Shown in pieces: positions 44,458 to 55,476 of a DNA stretch of 64,000 nucleotides. Source of the DNA: Hirsutella rhossiliensis. Its lineage: Eukaryota > Ascomycota > Sordariomycetes > Hypocreales > Ophiocordycipitaceae. The position numbers and the translations under genes are program-made. Below the pieces are notes generated by a model. That model did no database searches. It worked only from the letters and a program-made list of their open reading frames with translations, and was not told the DNA's origin. Position 1 is the stretch's first letter, and each line of letters opens with the position of its first letter. The stretch covers positions 1,116,001 through 1,180,000 of the forward strand of contig NW_025408674.1 of the NCBI RefSeq assembly GCF_020360975.1, read 5' to 3'.

Positions 44458-45430
44458 TTGCGGTCTCTACAGCCAAAGGATAGCCATTGCCCACCAATAT
44501 CTAAGATGCTTCCCCGATCTCCCACTGTCGATGCCTTCAACCAGCAAGCACTCAGGCACTTTGGAAACCAGCCAGTCAGCAGCGATATGATCGCGTATCT
44601 CGCGAGGATCGTGGACCGTGTAGTAAGCCACGGTTCACCACCTCCGCTCACGAGCCCGTGCGCCTCTCTTCAGCAGAAGGATTCGACGCCCTTTCCTTCT
44701 GAACTACTTCAGTATGGAGCTTGCTGGTATGAGCCTGAGAAGTCTAGGCTACCGGCACTGGAGGAGTTCATCGCGAATCTAGTAGTCTCATCGGAGGTCA
44801 GAGCCTTACCGCTCATGTCGACTCTCGTCTATCTCAACCGCCTCAAGTCAAAGCTGAATACGACAGCCCATGGCGTCTCTTCTACACCACATCGCATATT
44901 CCTAGCGTCACTCGTCGTGGCCGTCAAATTTCTCGATGATAGTCCACCCAAAAACAAACACTGGGTGTTTCACTCTAGCGTCCAGACTGCTACCTCGGCT
45001 CTTCAGTTCACCCAAGGCGATGTGAATAAGATGGAAGCGCAGCTCATATGTCACCTAGATTGGGATCTGACAATGAGCGAGCAGGACTTGTGCGCCGCAC
45101 TGGCGCCATTCTTAGAGCCGCTACCGCTGAATATTGGCAAGGCACGCAAGAAAGAAAGCATGGCGAGAAGATGAGGCAAAACTGATTCAAGACCTAGAAA
45201 GGTCCATTCCGAAGTGGACTGCAGGTAGCTACGGCCAGGGCGCTTCCAGTCAGGACGATCGATCCTTGCGTGAGTACAAACGAGTCTTAGAGGCAGCGCT
45301 TGGCCAACTCACTGCCTTGGTGAATTGGAAAGCACCGAGAACAATACCGCCGAGCAGCAGAAACGACACGTTGCATGAATCTGGGAGTCAAACCGATGAA
45401 ATACGGCACAAAGAAGACGTGCCTCGCTGA
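44458..45430 (+). CDS. Pcl-type (Pho85-like) cyclin
   Basis: Cyclin-box protein that would activate a Pho85-type CDK. The first frame ends at 45174 (238 aa from ATG 44458; ATG 44506, MLPRSPTVDAF, is an equally good start). The cyclin box spans residues ~100-215: LPALEEFIANLV, LPLMSTLVYLNRLKSKL, HRIFLASLVVAVKFLDD, and the last helices QGDVNKMEAQLICHLDWDL. The LxxxVYLxRL and FLASLxxAxKFLxD signatures match Pcl1/2-type cyclins. Past the box the frame ends early, while an overlapping frame (45134-45430) continues with EDEAKLIQDLERSIPKW. One indel near 45155 would restore a protein of about 320 aa, so the C-terminus is uncertain, but the cyclin box is intact. Confidence 0.75.
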
Positions 45431-46424
45431 GACCGCCACGCGTGAGCGTTGACCGTTGACCCAGTCAACGCCGTCGGAGAAGTCCTCTGGGACCGGGGAG
45501 TCGGCGGCGTTTGGGTTGGCTGGGAGCTGGCTTGGGCGGGCACCCGCTCGAAAGCCTCGGACGGTGTCTTGGGTAGAGCCCGTTTTGCTTTGCCACGGGG
45601 AGTGACTTCGAGCAAGCTGTTGCTTCATGACGCCATTTCAAGGAAATACCGCCCTGCCAAGGGAACAAAACTTGATGATAACTCTACCAGTCATCGCCTG
45701 CCGCCGTGAGGACCTTCTGATTCTGCCACTTCTTCCATATGGCTGTCGCATTTGACGAGGCACCCGAGTGCGGGTTGCGCAGACCAAGGAAGAAGCGTGG
45801 GCTACTTCCGGCTGCACACCATCTTTCGTGGAGTGTATGTCAGACTATTGATTCAAATTACACTGCTATCACGACTTTGCAAAGCGGTACATCGACGTTC
45901 TCGGGAAGTTGCGTTCCGGGGTTGGGGAGCATGGAATAGAGGGGCGTTTGCCAGCAAGCGGGGTGACTGCCATCCCCGGACCATACCCGCTTTTCTGCGG
46001 CCGGCTGGACAGTACAGATTCATCTCAACATTCGCGCCCAAACATGATATAGGTGCATTGAGAAAATCCGATGCTAGACTTTGTATTGGCCTCTTTCAGG
46101 CGGGAGGTCCGCGTGGTTTTTCTCTAAGCCGTGTCGTTCACCATTTGTCTACATTTTATGTCTCCTTGCCCATCTCGCGGCGGCTGGTGGGGTTTGGTAA
46201 TTGCATCCCTGCAGAGTGTGGCAGCCTTAATAAGAGGGTGGTGCGTTTCCTCTGCCATGTATGGTGACTCGCAGATCAATGACACCCTACCTCATGAGCG
46301 ACGTGGGAGGGAACATGAGAAGATGGTGTTCCGCTGTTCCCATTGCCATTGCAAGAGAGGGAAACGTAATAAGTATAAGTACAGCTGGCTTCCTCCCGGT
46401 GTCGTCCTGGGTATCCCAGAGCAT
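45431..46424. other. Intergenic between cyclin and minisatellite
   Basis: Short frames on both strands; none looks coding. Nothing else recognised. Confidence 0.35.
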
Positions 46425-47215
46425 GCCCTGAAACGAGCCCTTGAGATGAGCCCTTGAGGAGAGCCACTGAGCCCTTGAGACGAGCCCTTGAGACGAGCCC
46501 TTGAGACGAGCCCTTGAGACGAGCCCTCGAGACGAGCCCTTGAGACGAGCCCTTGAGATGAGCCCTTGAGATGAGCCCTTGAGGAGAGCCACCGAGCCCT
46601 TGAGACGAGCCCTTGAGACGAGCCCTTGAGACGAGCCCTTGAGACGAGCCCTTGAGATGAGCCCTTGAGGAGAGCCACCGAGCCCTCGAGACGAGCCCTT
46701 GAGATGAGCCCTTGAGACGAGCCCTTGAGACGAGCCCTTTGAGACGAGCCCTCGAGACGAGCCCTTGAGACGAGCCCTTGAGATGAGCCCTTGAGATGAG
46801 CCCTTGAGGAGAGCCACCGAGCCCTCGAGACGAGCCCTTGAGACGAGCCCTTGAGATGAGCCCTTGAGACGAGCCTCGAGACGAGCCCTTGAGACGAGCC
46901 CTTGAGACGAGCCCTTGAGACGAGCCCTTGAGATGAGCCCTTGAGGAGAGCCACCGAGCCCTCGAGACGAGCCCTTGAGATGAGCCCTTGAGACGAGCCC
47001 TTGAGACGAGCCCTTTGAGACGAGCCCTCGAGACGAGCCCTTGAGACGAGCCCTTGAGATGAGCCCTTGAGATGAGCCCTTGAGACGAGCCCTTGAGACG
47101 AGCCCTTTGAGACGAGCCCTCGAGACGAGCCCTTGAGACGAGCCCTTTGAGACGAGCCCGAGACGAGCCCTTGAGACGAGCCCTTGAGACGAGTCCTCGG
47201 GATGAGTCCACGCGA
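46425..47215. repeat. 15-bp minisatellite, about 52 units with higher-order structure
   Basis: Consensus GAGACGAGCCCTTGA; variants GAGATGAGCCCTTGA and GAGACGAGCCCTCGA. A marker variant GGAGAGCCACCGAGCC recurs near 46458, 46583, 46668, 46808 and 46943, giving higher-order units of about 85-140 bp. Units of 14 and 16 bp (for example GAGCCCTTTGAGAC) shift the frame locally. All minus-strand frames are open through it (Arg/Leu/Lys/Gly/Ser/Gln arrays), which explains the 220-342-codon shadows. Confidence 0.9.
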
Positions 47216-47531
47216 TGAGCCCTAAAGACTTGTCGACGTTTGAACCGTCATTGTTGGTGTTTGAAGTTGATATTGGTTCTCTAGCTCGTGGTTCGACTTG
47301 GGTAGAAGTTCTCAAGAGCTTATCATCTTTTGATTTATTGTGCCCGATGATTAAGTACCCGCTACCCTTTCGGGGGCATTGGAATTAGGACTTCATTCTG
47401 AAAGATGTGTTGAGTGTTTTCTTTTGGTAATGGCGTGAACACATCATGCTGGCAAAGATTACTTGTTTCTATCCTGCTAAGACGCTAGTATTCAGATTTA
47501 ACGTCCTCAGATCAATAAAAAAAAAATACGG
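47216..47531. other. Short intergenic segment
   Basis: No gene; an A-rich run (AATAAAAAAAAAATAC) lies at 47514-47529 just before the inverted-repeat element. Confidence 0.4.
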
Positions 47532-48253
47532 GGTAAGCTATGCGTGGGGTTGTAAGGATTCACCATACAAGGCCAAATAATGCTTGCAGAAAGCATTTGC
47601 CTTGATTTAACAGCTCAACAAGTCGCCGCTATATTCCAGACCATCACTCTAGTGGGGTTCAGGTACAGCGTCCGGGCTTCAGTGTTCATTTAAACTTTGA
47701 ATTAAGCCACTTTGGGCTGCTTGAAAGTCACGGCCAGGTAGCAACCGCGAAACCGAACGTATGGCTCTCACGAAGAAAGTCAGCAGAAAAGGCATATTGT
47801 AGTTTCATTGTATACCTTGTCTCTGTCCTCCTCCCTTTCTGCCCTAAACCCAAGCCCCTATTTATATCCCTCTTTCGTAGTAAAGGTAATGTGTTCAGGG
47901 AGGCTGGGGACCTGAGGGTCCCCAGCCTCTCGACTGGAGATGTTCCAGTCTTTCAAGAGGAGCTTTCAGCCTCCTCGTTCAGACCTGGTTATCAGCTCCC
48001 TTGCTGCCCTAGCTACCCATGGGTGACCTGGTTGACTCGACCATGGGCCGTTCTTCGCGACAATAGCAGATGAATGATTGCCCAAAAACCGCTGCAATCA
48101 ATTTTTGATAGGTCTAGAAATTAACTCCTGGCTATATGGACATGTTGCCATGTTATATAGCTGTTAAATCAAGGCAGACACTCTTTCTGCAAGCATTATT
48201 CAGCCTTGAATTGTGAATCCTAATAACCCCACGGATAACTTACTGTCAGAGGG
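47532..48253. mobile_element. Inverted-repeat element with about 85-bp arms, carrying insertions
   Basis: 47532-47616 (GTAAGCTATGCGTGGGG ... TTGATTTAACAGCT) is repeated inverted at 48172-48253 with roughly 85 percent identity by eye. Between the arms lie one part of the Tc1-like repeat and the LTR-like repeat. No coding capacity. No clear target duplication could be fixed. Confidence 0.65.
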
Positions 48254-48800
48254 AGCAGACTGACGGTCTAATCCGCACACGTATAAACTCCGGTGAAAGA
48301 GGCAGGTCAGACACAGGGACTTGAGTCAGGTATCGATACAGTAGAGGAACATTGCCTAATCAGGATACACGGAATTGGCCCTGATTCAGGCCCTCCACGG
48401 GTCCAAGATTGGTATCTATTCGTATAAATACCCCCTCAATGTCGCACAGATAGATAGAAAACATGCATCATCGTTTGGACTCAATTGTGCCTGCCCTTAT
48501 CCTTCCGCCCGCGCTCTCAGCTTGCTGAGACTTACCCATTGATTGATCTGCGGACGCTAAACCTAAACCTCACTGTATATACCATGGAGATATGTCCATA
48601 TTGCCAGGAGTTGATTTCCAAACATATCAAAAATTGATTGCAGCGGTTTTTGGGCAGTCATTCATCTGCTCGGTTTCGCGGTTGCTGGTCGTGCATTTCA
48701 AGCAGCCCAAAATGGCTCAAATTGAGCCACTTTGGGCCGCTCAATTCAAAGTTTAAATCAACACTGAAGCCCGGACGCTGTACCTGAACCCCACTGTGCA
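47650..48800. repeat. Tc1-like repeat, two copies in inverted orientation
   Basis: The sequence from about 47653 (AGTGGGGTTCAGGTACAGC, GTCCGGGCTTCAGTG) to 47775, continuing at 48063-48140, is found reverse-complemented at about 48570-48795. The right-hand copy is uninterrupted; the left one is split by the LTR-like repeat. Termini CAGTG(A/G)GGTT(C/T)AGGT next to TA fit a Tc1/mariner-like MITE, but no transposase was seen. A direct repeat GGACGCT...CACTGT lies at 48552 and 48771. Confidence 0.6.
47762..48062 (+). repeat. LTR-like repeat, copy 2, inserted in the Tc1-like repeat
   Basis: 301 bp, nearly identical to 41815-42119. Compared with the uninterrupted copy at 48570-48795, it lies between GCGAAACCGA and AGCAGATGAA, which dates it as younger than the repeat it interrupts. 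The internal hairpin GGCTGGGGACC/GGTCCCCAGCC is conserved, with a loop change (TGGG to TGAG). Confidence 0.8.
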
Positions 48801-48961
48801 TGCAGGGGCTGTCGGTTTTAAAAATACTTCTAGTCGCACCTCAGCCACACCTTGAGGGCAGCAGCCAGAACCGGCCTAGCTGAGCCTTATTATCTGGGTC
48901 TGAGGGTGAAACTAAAATCGATCGGGACTGTACCTATATGTTAACTTATGAAACAGACTTT
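48801..48961. other. Short segment before the LINE
   Basis: No gene. Ends with the left copy of the LINE target duplication (48962-48977). Confidence 0.4.
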
Positions 48962-48977
48962 CTTCGTGAGAACAGCC

Positions 48978-49751
48978 GCAGGGCTGCTAGGCAGCAGCCT
49001 AAAAGTGCATTTAAAGCCTGGTGGAAGCCTCCGCACCCGAACAGTACAAGCCACTGCACCTTAAGCCGACGACCGGCTGCCCCTGAGCTAAAACTCCCCG
49101 ACCGCTTCTCCACCACCTGCTTGCAGCCAGAACCCGTCACGGGGACTTTGCCGACTACCACGAGAGGTTCAACCACGACGATGCGCGACTGACGTGCTCA
49201 TGTGGCCGACGAAAAGAGCCAAACCATGTCTTTTATTGCCGAAAGATCGAGCCGCGGCATCGGATGAGGCTGACGCCCTCACCGAATGCAGCAGTCAATC
49301 GCGCAATAGGCAGAGACTTCGACAGGTTCGTCAAGCTGGCGAAGGCGTCCTCCTTCTTTGAATGGGCTTGCCCTCGCCACTAGGCGGCTGCATCACATCT
49401 TTCCCTCACCTCTTTCCTTTGTTCAAATCCCCCCCGGATTCGGCCAGGCAGAGGGTGCTGCAACACCCTTTGCCCGGCCGGGCCAACTGAGGCTGCGCTC
49501 TGCAGTCTCCGACAACGGTCTCTTGGAGACCAAAACTGAATGGCAATCTCACCACCGCGCCTGCACGACCCGCTGACGGGCACCAGGCTCAACACGGAGC
49601 GCCTCAGAGCCGATGAAATGCTGGATGGTGGTTGGTTACGTTTGCGAGAGGAGACTGTAGACAGCCTACTAGCTCAGCACGTCCTGTGCCCCACCGGGAC
49701 CTGAGCGGCCTTACGGCCGCTGGACGGAAAATACACATACATACATACATA
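48978..49751 (+). mobile_element. 5'-truncated Tad-type LINE with 16-bp target duplication
   Basis: The direct repeat CTTCGTGAGAACAGCC lies at 48962-48977 and 49752-49767, exactly flanking the element. The body encodes the C-terminus of a Tad-like ORF2: after one frame change near 49100, DFADYHERFNHDDARL, the zinc-knuckle CSCGRRKEPNHVFYC and VKLAKASSFFEWACPRH, ending at a stop near 49382. A 3' UTR follows, with GACCTGAGCGGCC and the simple-repeat tail ACATACATACATAC. Both the duplication and the tail are as expected from target-primed reverse transcription. The element is dead because RT and endonuclease are missing. Confidence 0.9.
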
Positions 49752-49767
49752 CTTCGTGAGAACAGCC

Positions 49768-51017
49768 AAGAAAAGTTCTGGTGGAGAAGGCGGGAAGGGA
49801 GGAGGGGGGGAGGGAGTGGTGCTTTGTACACCCTCCTGGGGACGGTTGCCACACCTTGTGCCACTGGACAGCCGACCACACTGCAGCCCGAAAGCACTTC
49901 TTCGCCTGAGTATCCCGATATTCTACACTGGAGTCAGTCCGTGCTTCTGCGAGAGGTCGCTCGATATGACTTCAGGTCTCGCAATAAAATGAGGGTAAGA
50001 GTCAATCTGTTCATTGTCGTCTATCTAAACTGAATGTGAGAAGTTCTGTCTTCTTATAGTCCTGAGGGAATGTGACTGCTTTGCGGTGTCGAAGTTGCCA
50101 CTTGCCACCCAGGGTGCTTTTGTAATGTTATCTAGAAAGTTCCATGGCGTTGCTTAACAATCGCATATTTCATCATACGCATCTTGAATGCGACATCAGG
50201 AGTGGCTTCATTCAGGGCTCGCTCGTTAACGTGTCTTCTCGACAGGCCTCGCACGGCAAGGGGAGGTTTGTTTCAGGCCGAAACGCATACAGATGTTCAA
50301 GTCAGATGTCAACCATCTTCAAGCTTGACAGTTCGATCGCGTTCAAGTGCCCTGGAAGGAGCATTGAAGTGAGAGTGTCATCTATGTAGCTACGGTAGTC
50401 CGGGGTGAATGTTACGCAGGGGCTACCCGGTGAATAGGACGTGCCGAACAACGCATTGGCCGACTGCAGTGATAAAACATTAGCCGCCATTTGCAATAAC
50501 TATACACTGACTATGCCAGACAAATCAAAATCGTACGGAGAGTGCCCCAGCATGGGTCAGCGAAGAAAAATGGTAGAACGTTGGAATCCACCGGGGAGAG
50601 CTCAAGGATACAGTACTATTACCTTCCGTGGGCTGTCATTCATTCTCTTTCATTCCCGCCCGCCAGACTGGCACGCCAGTGATAGTTAGTTTCCATCCCT
50701 TAGCCTCCCACCACGACTGGAACTAGAACTCCTTATTTCGTCCGCCGAATGGGTGTGAGGTCTGCCAGTGCCTCGCGGTAGCAAACATTCATTCGAAAAT
50801 TGTATTTCAGGGCGTACAAAACGGACAGTCGGCTGAAAGGGTGTGCCTACGTGGGAGGTGCTGTGGCGGTGGAAGGAATTTGCAGCATTTAGAAAGCTTC
50901 CCAGCCTAGATAGCTCGGATTTCAGAAGGAAGAAAATGTGTAGCAGCCCTCAATTTGACCTCTAATGATCTATTTTACTTTCACGAGCATTATCGTCTAA
51001 ACAGAGGCAATATCGTG
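49768..51017. other. Intergenic, no gene supported
   Basis: A G-rich run (GGAGGGGGGGAGGGAG) lies at 49800-49815. Frames are short and without domain. Nothing else recognised. Confidence 0.4.
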
Positions 51018-51410
51018 TCAGAAGAGTGTTATAATTTGACAATGATCCTCTGGCTCCCAAGTAGGGCCGTCGTGATTTCTCCACTTTATGGCGTAATATA
51101 CTTCGCCTCCATCCATCTCGTAATGCCCGAGAACACGCTCAATCTGATCGTCTACAGCACAGTATGCGTCTCGTGGACATTGTTGAAAGTCTTGCCACAG
51201 TTGGAAAGTTTGACCATCGTCATAGATCCAAAGCAACTTGTGTGCTCCACACAACCAACCCCGTTCATCGCGGTTTTCGACTCTCACGCCGTACAATGTT
51301 GAAAGAGCAGTTCGAAATTGTTGAATGAGTTCAACGATAGTGACATTTGCTGACCATGGGACCTTGACAAAGTCTCCTCGACGCGGGCTTAAACGAGAGT
51401 ATTGCGCCAT
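51018..51410 (-). CDS. Small single-chromodomain protein
   Basis: 130-aa complete frame, ATG at 51410. Residues about 88-125 form a chromodomain: IERVLGHYEMDGGEVYYAIKW with the closing PTWEPEDHCQ. The N-terminal ~80 residues (starting MAQYSRLSPRRGDFV) are not recognised. Chromodomains read histone methylation; a protein this small may be a retained piece of a chromovirus integrase or of a larger gene, but no integrase core is adjacent. The ORF is undamaged. Confidence 0.65.
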   Translation of the reverse strand: MAQYSRLSPRRGDFVKVPWSANVTIVELIQQFRTALSTLYGVRVENRDERGWLCGAHKLLWIYDDGQTFQLWQDFQQCPRDAYCAVDDQIERVLGHYEMDGGEVYYAIKWRNHDGPTWEPEDHCQIITLF

Positions 51411-52879
51411 TGCAAGATATGAAATAAAAAAGAGCGTATAATTGTAACAAATCGCAGCTCTGAATTCAGCCGGCGGATGTTGGCTAAGAAAGAGAAAATT
51501 AGCCGATGTGTGGTTACTCTTGCATATTTCCTGCCAGCTAAAATCCGCTCCTGAGGGAGCAGCCTGAATGATTCATGGAGCCTCCAAAATCTTCCCGAGA
51601 AAGCAATACCTGGCGCTTGGAATACCTAGATAAAACTTTACAAAAGGTGTCTCCGCTCAAACTACTTGTGCTCGCACAATCATTCTTATATCATGAACGC
51701 AACAGAGAAGAGATCTACTGGGCATTCCCAAACTGAAATAGAGCTTGCCTCTAGTTGTCCAATCCACCTGGCAATGACGGGGAAATGCTGCAATTTCTCG
51801 ATCCCATCTTCAAATGCTATACTGGGACTCTCCGGGACGTCAACATCTATTCCATCTCTTGGTTCGAGCATACATCGAGTAGAGAATTGGACTCGTACAG
51901 CAGGCAGCGGTCAATCTACCTTACCCGACAACTCTACTCATGGTTGGACGATGGCACCACCCGTTTCACCAGTTGTCACTGCGTTTGCACAACATAATCT
52001 TGCTTTCTCCGTACTGATGATATGGTGGATCACTATAACGGTGATCTTGCATTTATACTAGACACGTTTACGCACGATTGTTCGTTGGTATGTTCTTGGA
52101 GTCTAATTTAGCTCATCAACTCAATGAGTTTGCACAGCTGCACCCGTATCTCTTTGCTGGAACCTTTTCTTTGCGCCTTAGAATCACGATCGGCATCACC
52201 CAATTAAACTCCACTCTTCTAGAGTATTAAGGGCTTTGATGATTTGAACACTTCACCGGTGTTAATATTACCTCGAGGAGCCGCTTAGCTAAAGGAGACG
52301 AACGGTACTGGTGTCGGGTCATCCGGGAAAGTTCAATTTTTCATTGAGACTAAAATGCGCCAAATGGGTCATCATAGGTACATGGTGAAGTCTGCAGACT
52401 GATATGTGGGAAACAGCGATGGTTGATTACTATAGAGATGTTGTACCACGGATAAATGAAGCTTTCTCTTTCTCTTTTGTGACCTAAAGCAGATGTTGTA
52501 TACCGGCAAGGGAAACTTTGGATTTATACGGTAACTGCCCCCCGAAACTTCCGCGCTTCATTAATTTGATGCCATCTGATATCTACTCGACGGAACACCT
52601 TATCTTCGCAGTTGCGTCCACTCAAGTCATTTAGATTTGAGGAAAAGGATAATTCGCCAAGTCAGACGACCGAGCAGATATTTGTGCCTCTTCCGCAACC
52701 GGCTCTTGAATTATATTCAACGCCTCGCGAAATTTCTCTGGGTGGTCTCGGAATCTACCACGACGTTTAGATATCTAAAATTTGCATGTAGTGGAAGGTA
52801 GTGGGATTCGCACGTCTTTTTTCAGAGCTTCAAAGCTTCAGAAACCATCAGTCAGGCTGCGATCGAAGCATTGATGAGA
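51411..52879. other. Long AT-rich intergenic stretch
   Basis: Short frames on both strands. The minus-strand 51686-51871 frame (FEDGIEKLQHFPVIARW) has some protein character, but no partner exon was found. Otherwise nothing. Confidence 0.35.
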
Positions 52880-53863
52880 AGCAACAGTAATGGCTTACCC
52901 TTCTTTCATGGCACTTGCACTATCCGAGAAGTCAGCCATGTCTCAATCGGATGTGCTCTTTCAACCTTACTAGTCTCTTACCGACCGGTTATGTTCCCCA
53001 AACTCAATTTGCTTTTCTCGAAGCTCGGCGAACTTTGTCATATAATCCTCGTGTTGAGACTTTAGCGTATCGTGAATACTCTGGAGGAGCCTCGATCTGG
53101 ATGTGATAAGCCATGGCACAGCTATTTTAGTCGACTGCGCGAGTTTGCTTACATCTGATCGGATTGCGGCTCCAATGCTCCAGCAGCTTCACTGTTTCGC
53201 GTCTGGTACCTTGTTCGTTGCCTCCGAGTAATTATATTTGGATTTTCTTGGTGAACCGAATCTTCTTCTACTTCGTGAGACGGGGACCTGGATCGCCCTC
53301 GCTGTGGGCCGGCATGTGCGGATTGTCTCATACTTGGAAGCCCGGCCTTATCGCGGCGTGAATGTCCAGTCGTTGGAGCAGGACCCGGTGGTTTGCCCTG
53401 GGTTTGACTAGCCATCTTGGCTTCTCGATAGTTGTCTCGAGGCTCCTCTTGCGGGTCATCTTGAGGACCAAGCAGAGGGTCTGTCGGGCCATGAGGTCGG
53501 CTAAGACAATTCAAGGCTTGGTGCCTTTCATGTAGTTGTTAGTGATGAAAGAGAATTGCAGGAGAAGACGAGAGATTACTGAAAGCTAGGGTTTGGATTC
53601 GGGTCGAATGAAGGAGGCTGGTGAGTTTGGTATGTCTGGTATGGCCAATTGGAAGGCTGTTGAATAGGAAAATCGGTTGCTGCTGCGACATGTACGGAAT
53701 ATGCTGTTGAGAATAGCTGTAAGGTACCTGAAGTTGCCAATTAGACGGCTGTTGCGGAGGAAGGTTGGCAGTTTGTTGCAAGGCAAAATTTCCTGATTGC
53801 TGGGGGGGGAGGTTGACACCGCTAGTGCCTAACATAGGTAATTGAGTTCGACGCGATTCTGAC
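52880..53863 (-). pseudogene. Q-rich / basic / coiled-coil protein gene, multi-exon
   Basis: Starts at ATG about 53863 (MSESRRTQLPML). The first exon is Gln-rich (LPPQQSGNFALQQ, NWQLQVPYSYSQQ) and after a one-base frame change near 53690 continues with FPIQQPSNWPYQTYQ. It ends at donor GTAATC, an intron with CACTAAC branch follows, and exon 2 (53149 to about 53515) is rich in charged residues (GPQRGRSRSPSHEVEEDS). A further exon at about 52985-53090 encodes a clear coiled coil (LQSIHDTLKSQHEDYMTKF, ELREKQIEFGEHNR) with donor GTAAGAG. Layout resembles the gene at 34143-35263. Function unknown; RS-like and coiled-coil parts suggest a scaffold or nuclear protein. Confidence 0.45.
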
Positions 53864-54857
53864 ATGGCAAATTCGAAGCAAATGTGGTATGTAAGAAAGA
53901 AAAGAGCGGCAGAGGGCAAGAAAAAGCCAAAAGTGGGGCCATGGACTTTGATACTGCCCAACGAGGGCACGCGATCTGCTCGTCCTTTGTTTTTGTACTG
54001 AAGAGTGTGAAAATAGAAGAACTATTCGCCACCAAGAAGCTCAGTCTTGGATTTGCTGCATTGTCGAAAGCCTGATGCTCGTGTAGGCGCAATTAGACAT
54101 TTGGACAAGAAAGCTCTGTAACCGCTCACCCGCTCGAAAAAATGCGATTCTCCTACGTGCCACCCAGAGCGGCCAAAACATGCTCCTGACTGCTCTCGCA
54201 CTATGCCGGCAAGAGGAGCGGTACGTACTGACAAGGGCAGGCTGTGCTCCGCAAGCCGCCATACGCATCCAATCCGCGCTCATGCTTCACACCACTTGAA
54301 GCTGCCGAAGCACGCTCCAGCCACGCATGAGCCAGAATGCGCTCCCACTGTCTTGTTTGTCGACATAACCTCGATCGTTCGAGTGTGGCAGCCATCTTCG
54401 GCAGAGGGTGAAGGAGGAAAGGGTTTGGGACGGGTGTGGTGGCTTGCGAAGCGATGCCTCAGAATCCTTGCTAGATGGTGCATCATGCCTGGGTAAGGTG
54501 GTGTGAAGAGGACTGAGCGCGCGCTAGCTTGCCAGGTGTGATGGTGTGGATGGTGTGACGCAGCCTATTTTGGTCCCGCTTGATGGTCAAATGCGACGAG
54601 GACACTCATGTTGGCTAGGAAATGCGGCAAAAGCGAGCATTAAATTGATTGTCTCTAAATGCTTTGATGTTTTGCTCCTTACCTCCGCCACCACGAGACG
54701 AGCCGTGAAGGTTGCTGCACTACCTACGACCTCTCGAAGATTCACATCTCCTTTCCTCGGCAAAGAGGATGACCTGAATTCTAGAAGCCGATTGCGCCCA
54801 TATCAGGCTGCATCACAAGAATCTCACTGGAACAGCTCAAAGTTCACGCGATTAAAA
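53864..54857. other. Intergenic between divergent genes
   Basis: Lies between the start of the 52880-53863 gene (minus) and the gene at 54858 (plus), so it may be a shared promoter. Open frames here show no domain. Confidence 0.35.
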
Positions 54858-55476
54858 GAAATGGCTCGCAAAAGACATAACAGAAAACAGAAAGAGGCAG
54901 CTCGCAAGAGAGGGCCCAGTCTGTTAAACAAGGGCTACGACGTCGGGCGAAAGGCGGACATTATCGCGGGGGCTTTCTACTGGGAGCCAACTCATCATAA
55001 GTGGATGGTAAAAAGCCATGTGCCCCGAGGCCTGGAACTACCCGATTTGAACCGAGTTGTAGGTTAACATCTGCGATTCGAGTTGCGGTTTCTTCGGCTT
55101 ATCGTCGAGCTGGAGTGAAATGGGAGGTTGGCCTCTAATGCCTGTGCAGTTCCAGGCCAGCGAGGACTCGGCTTCGCTGGATGACAGGGACAGTTTGACG
55201 CCCGACTCTGTAGATAACGCTATCCAGGCTCCAGTCGAGCCCGAAGCCGATGGTTTCAACACGGACGAGAACTCCTCTGAAGGGATCGACCAGATCCATG
55301 ACGATATGCCTCACGACGCGGAATCAAGTAGCCAGCGTGGCGATGGCAATGGCTGGCAAATGGTTGGGAATAACGATTCAGCGTCTACGACTGAGGCTCA
55401 AGATGACAGTTTTCCATCGTCATCCAAAGACTGGATGACGGCAGTCCCAAGTCTTTCCTGTCACCTTCCATGTTAA
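54858..55476 (+). CDS. Small two-exon protein with MADS-like basic N-terminus
   Basis: Exon 1 54858-55058 and exon 2 55150-55476, joined by a 91-nt intron (GTAGGTTAAC ... GTGCAG) that keeps the frame; product about 175 aa. The N-terminus (MARKRHNRKQKEAARKRG, then SLLNKGYDVGRKADI, then FYWEPTHHKW) resembles the DNA-binding helix and first strand of fungal MADS/SRF-like proteins, where a basic helix contacts DNA. The second exon is acidic and Ser-rich (DDRDSLTPDSVDN), likely disordered, as in a transcriptional regulator. A longer plus frame begins at 54546, but its upstream part lacks protein character, so ATG 54858 was chosen. The MADS assignment rests on similarity by eye only. Confidence 0.5.

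Noticed and set aside
46276..47315. Minus-strand frames of 220-342 codons through the second minisatellite
   Set aside because: All three frames are open only because the unit is 15 bp; they are Ser/Arg/Gly/Leu arrays with no start or flanking domain.
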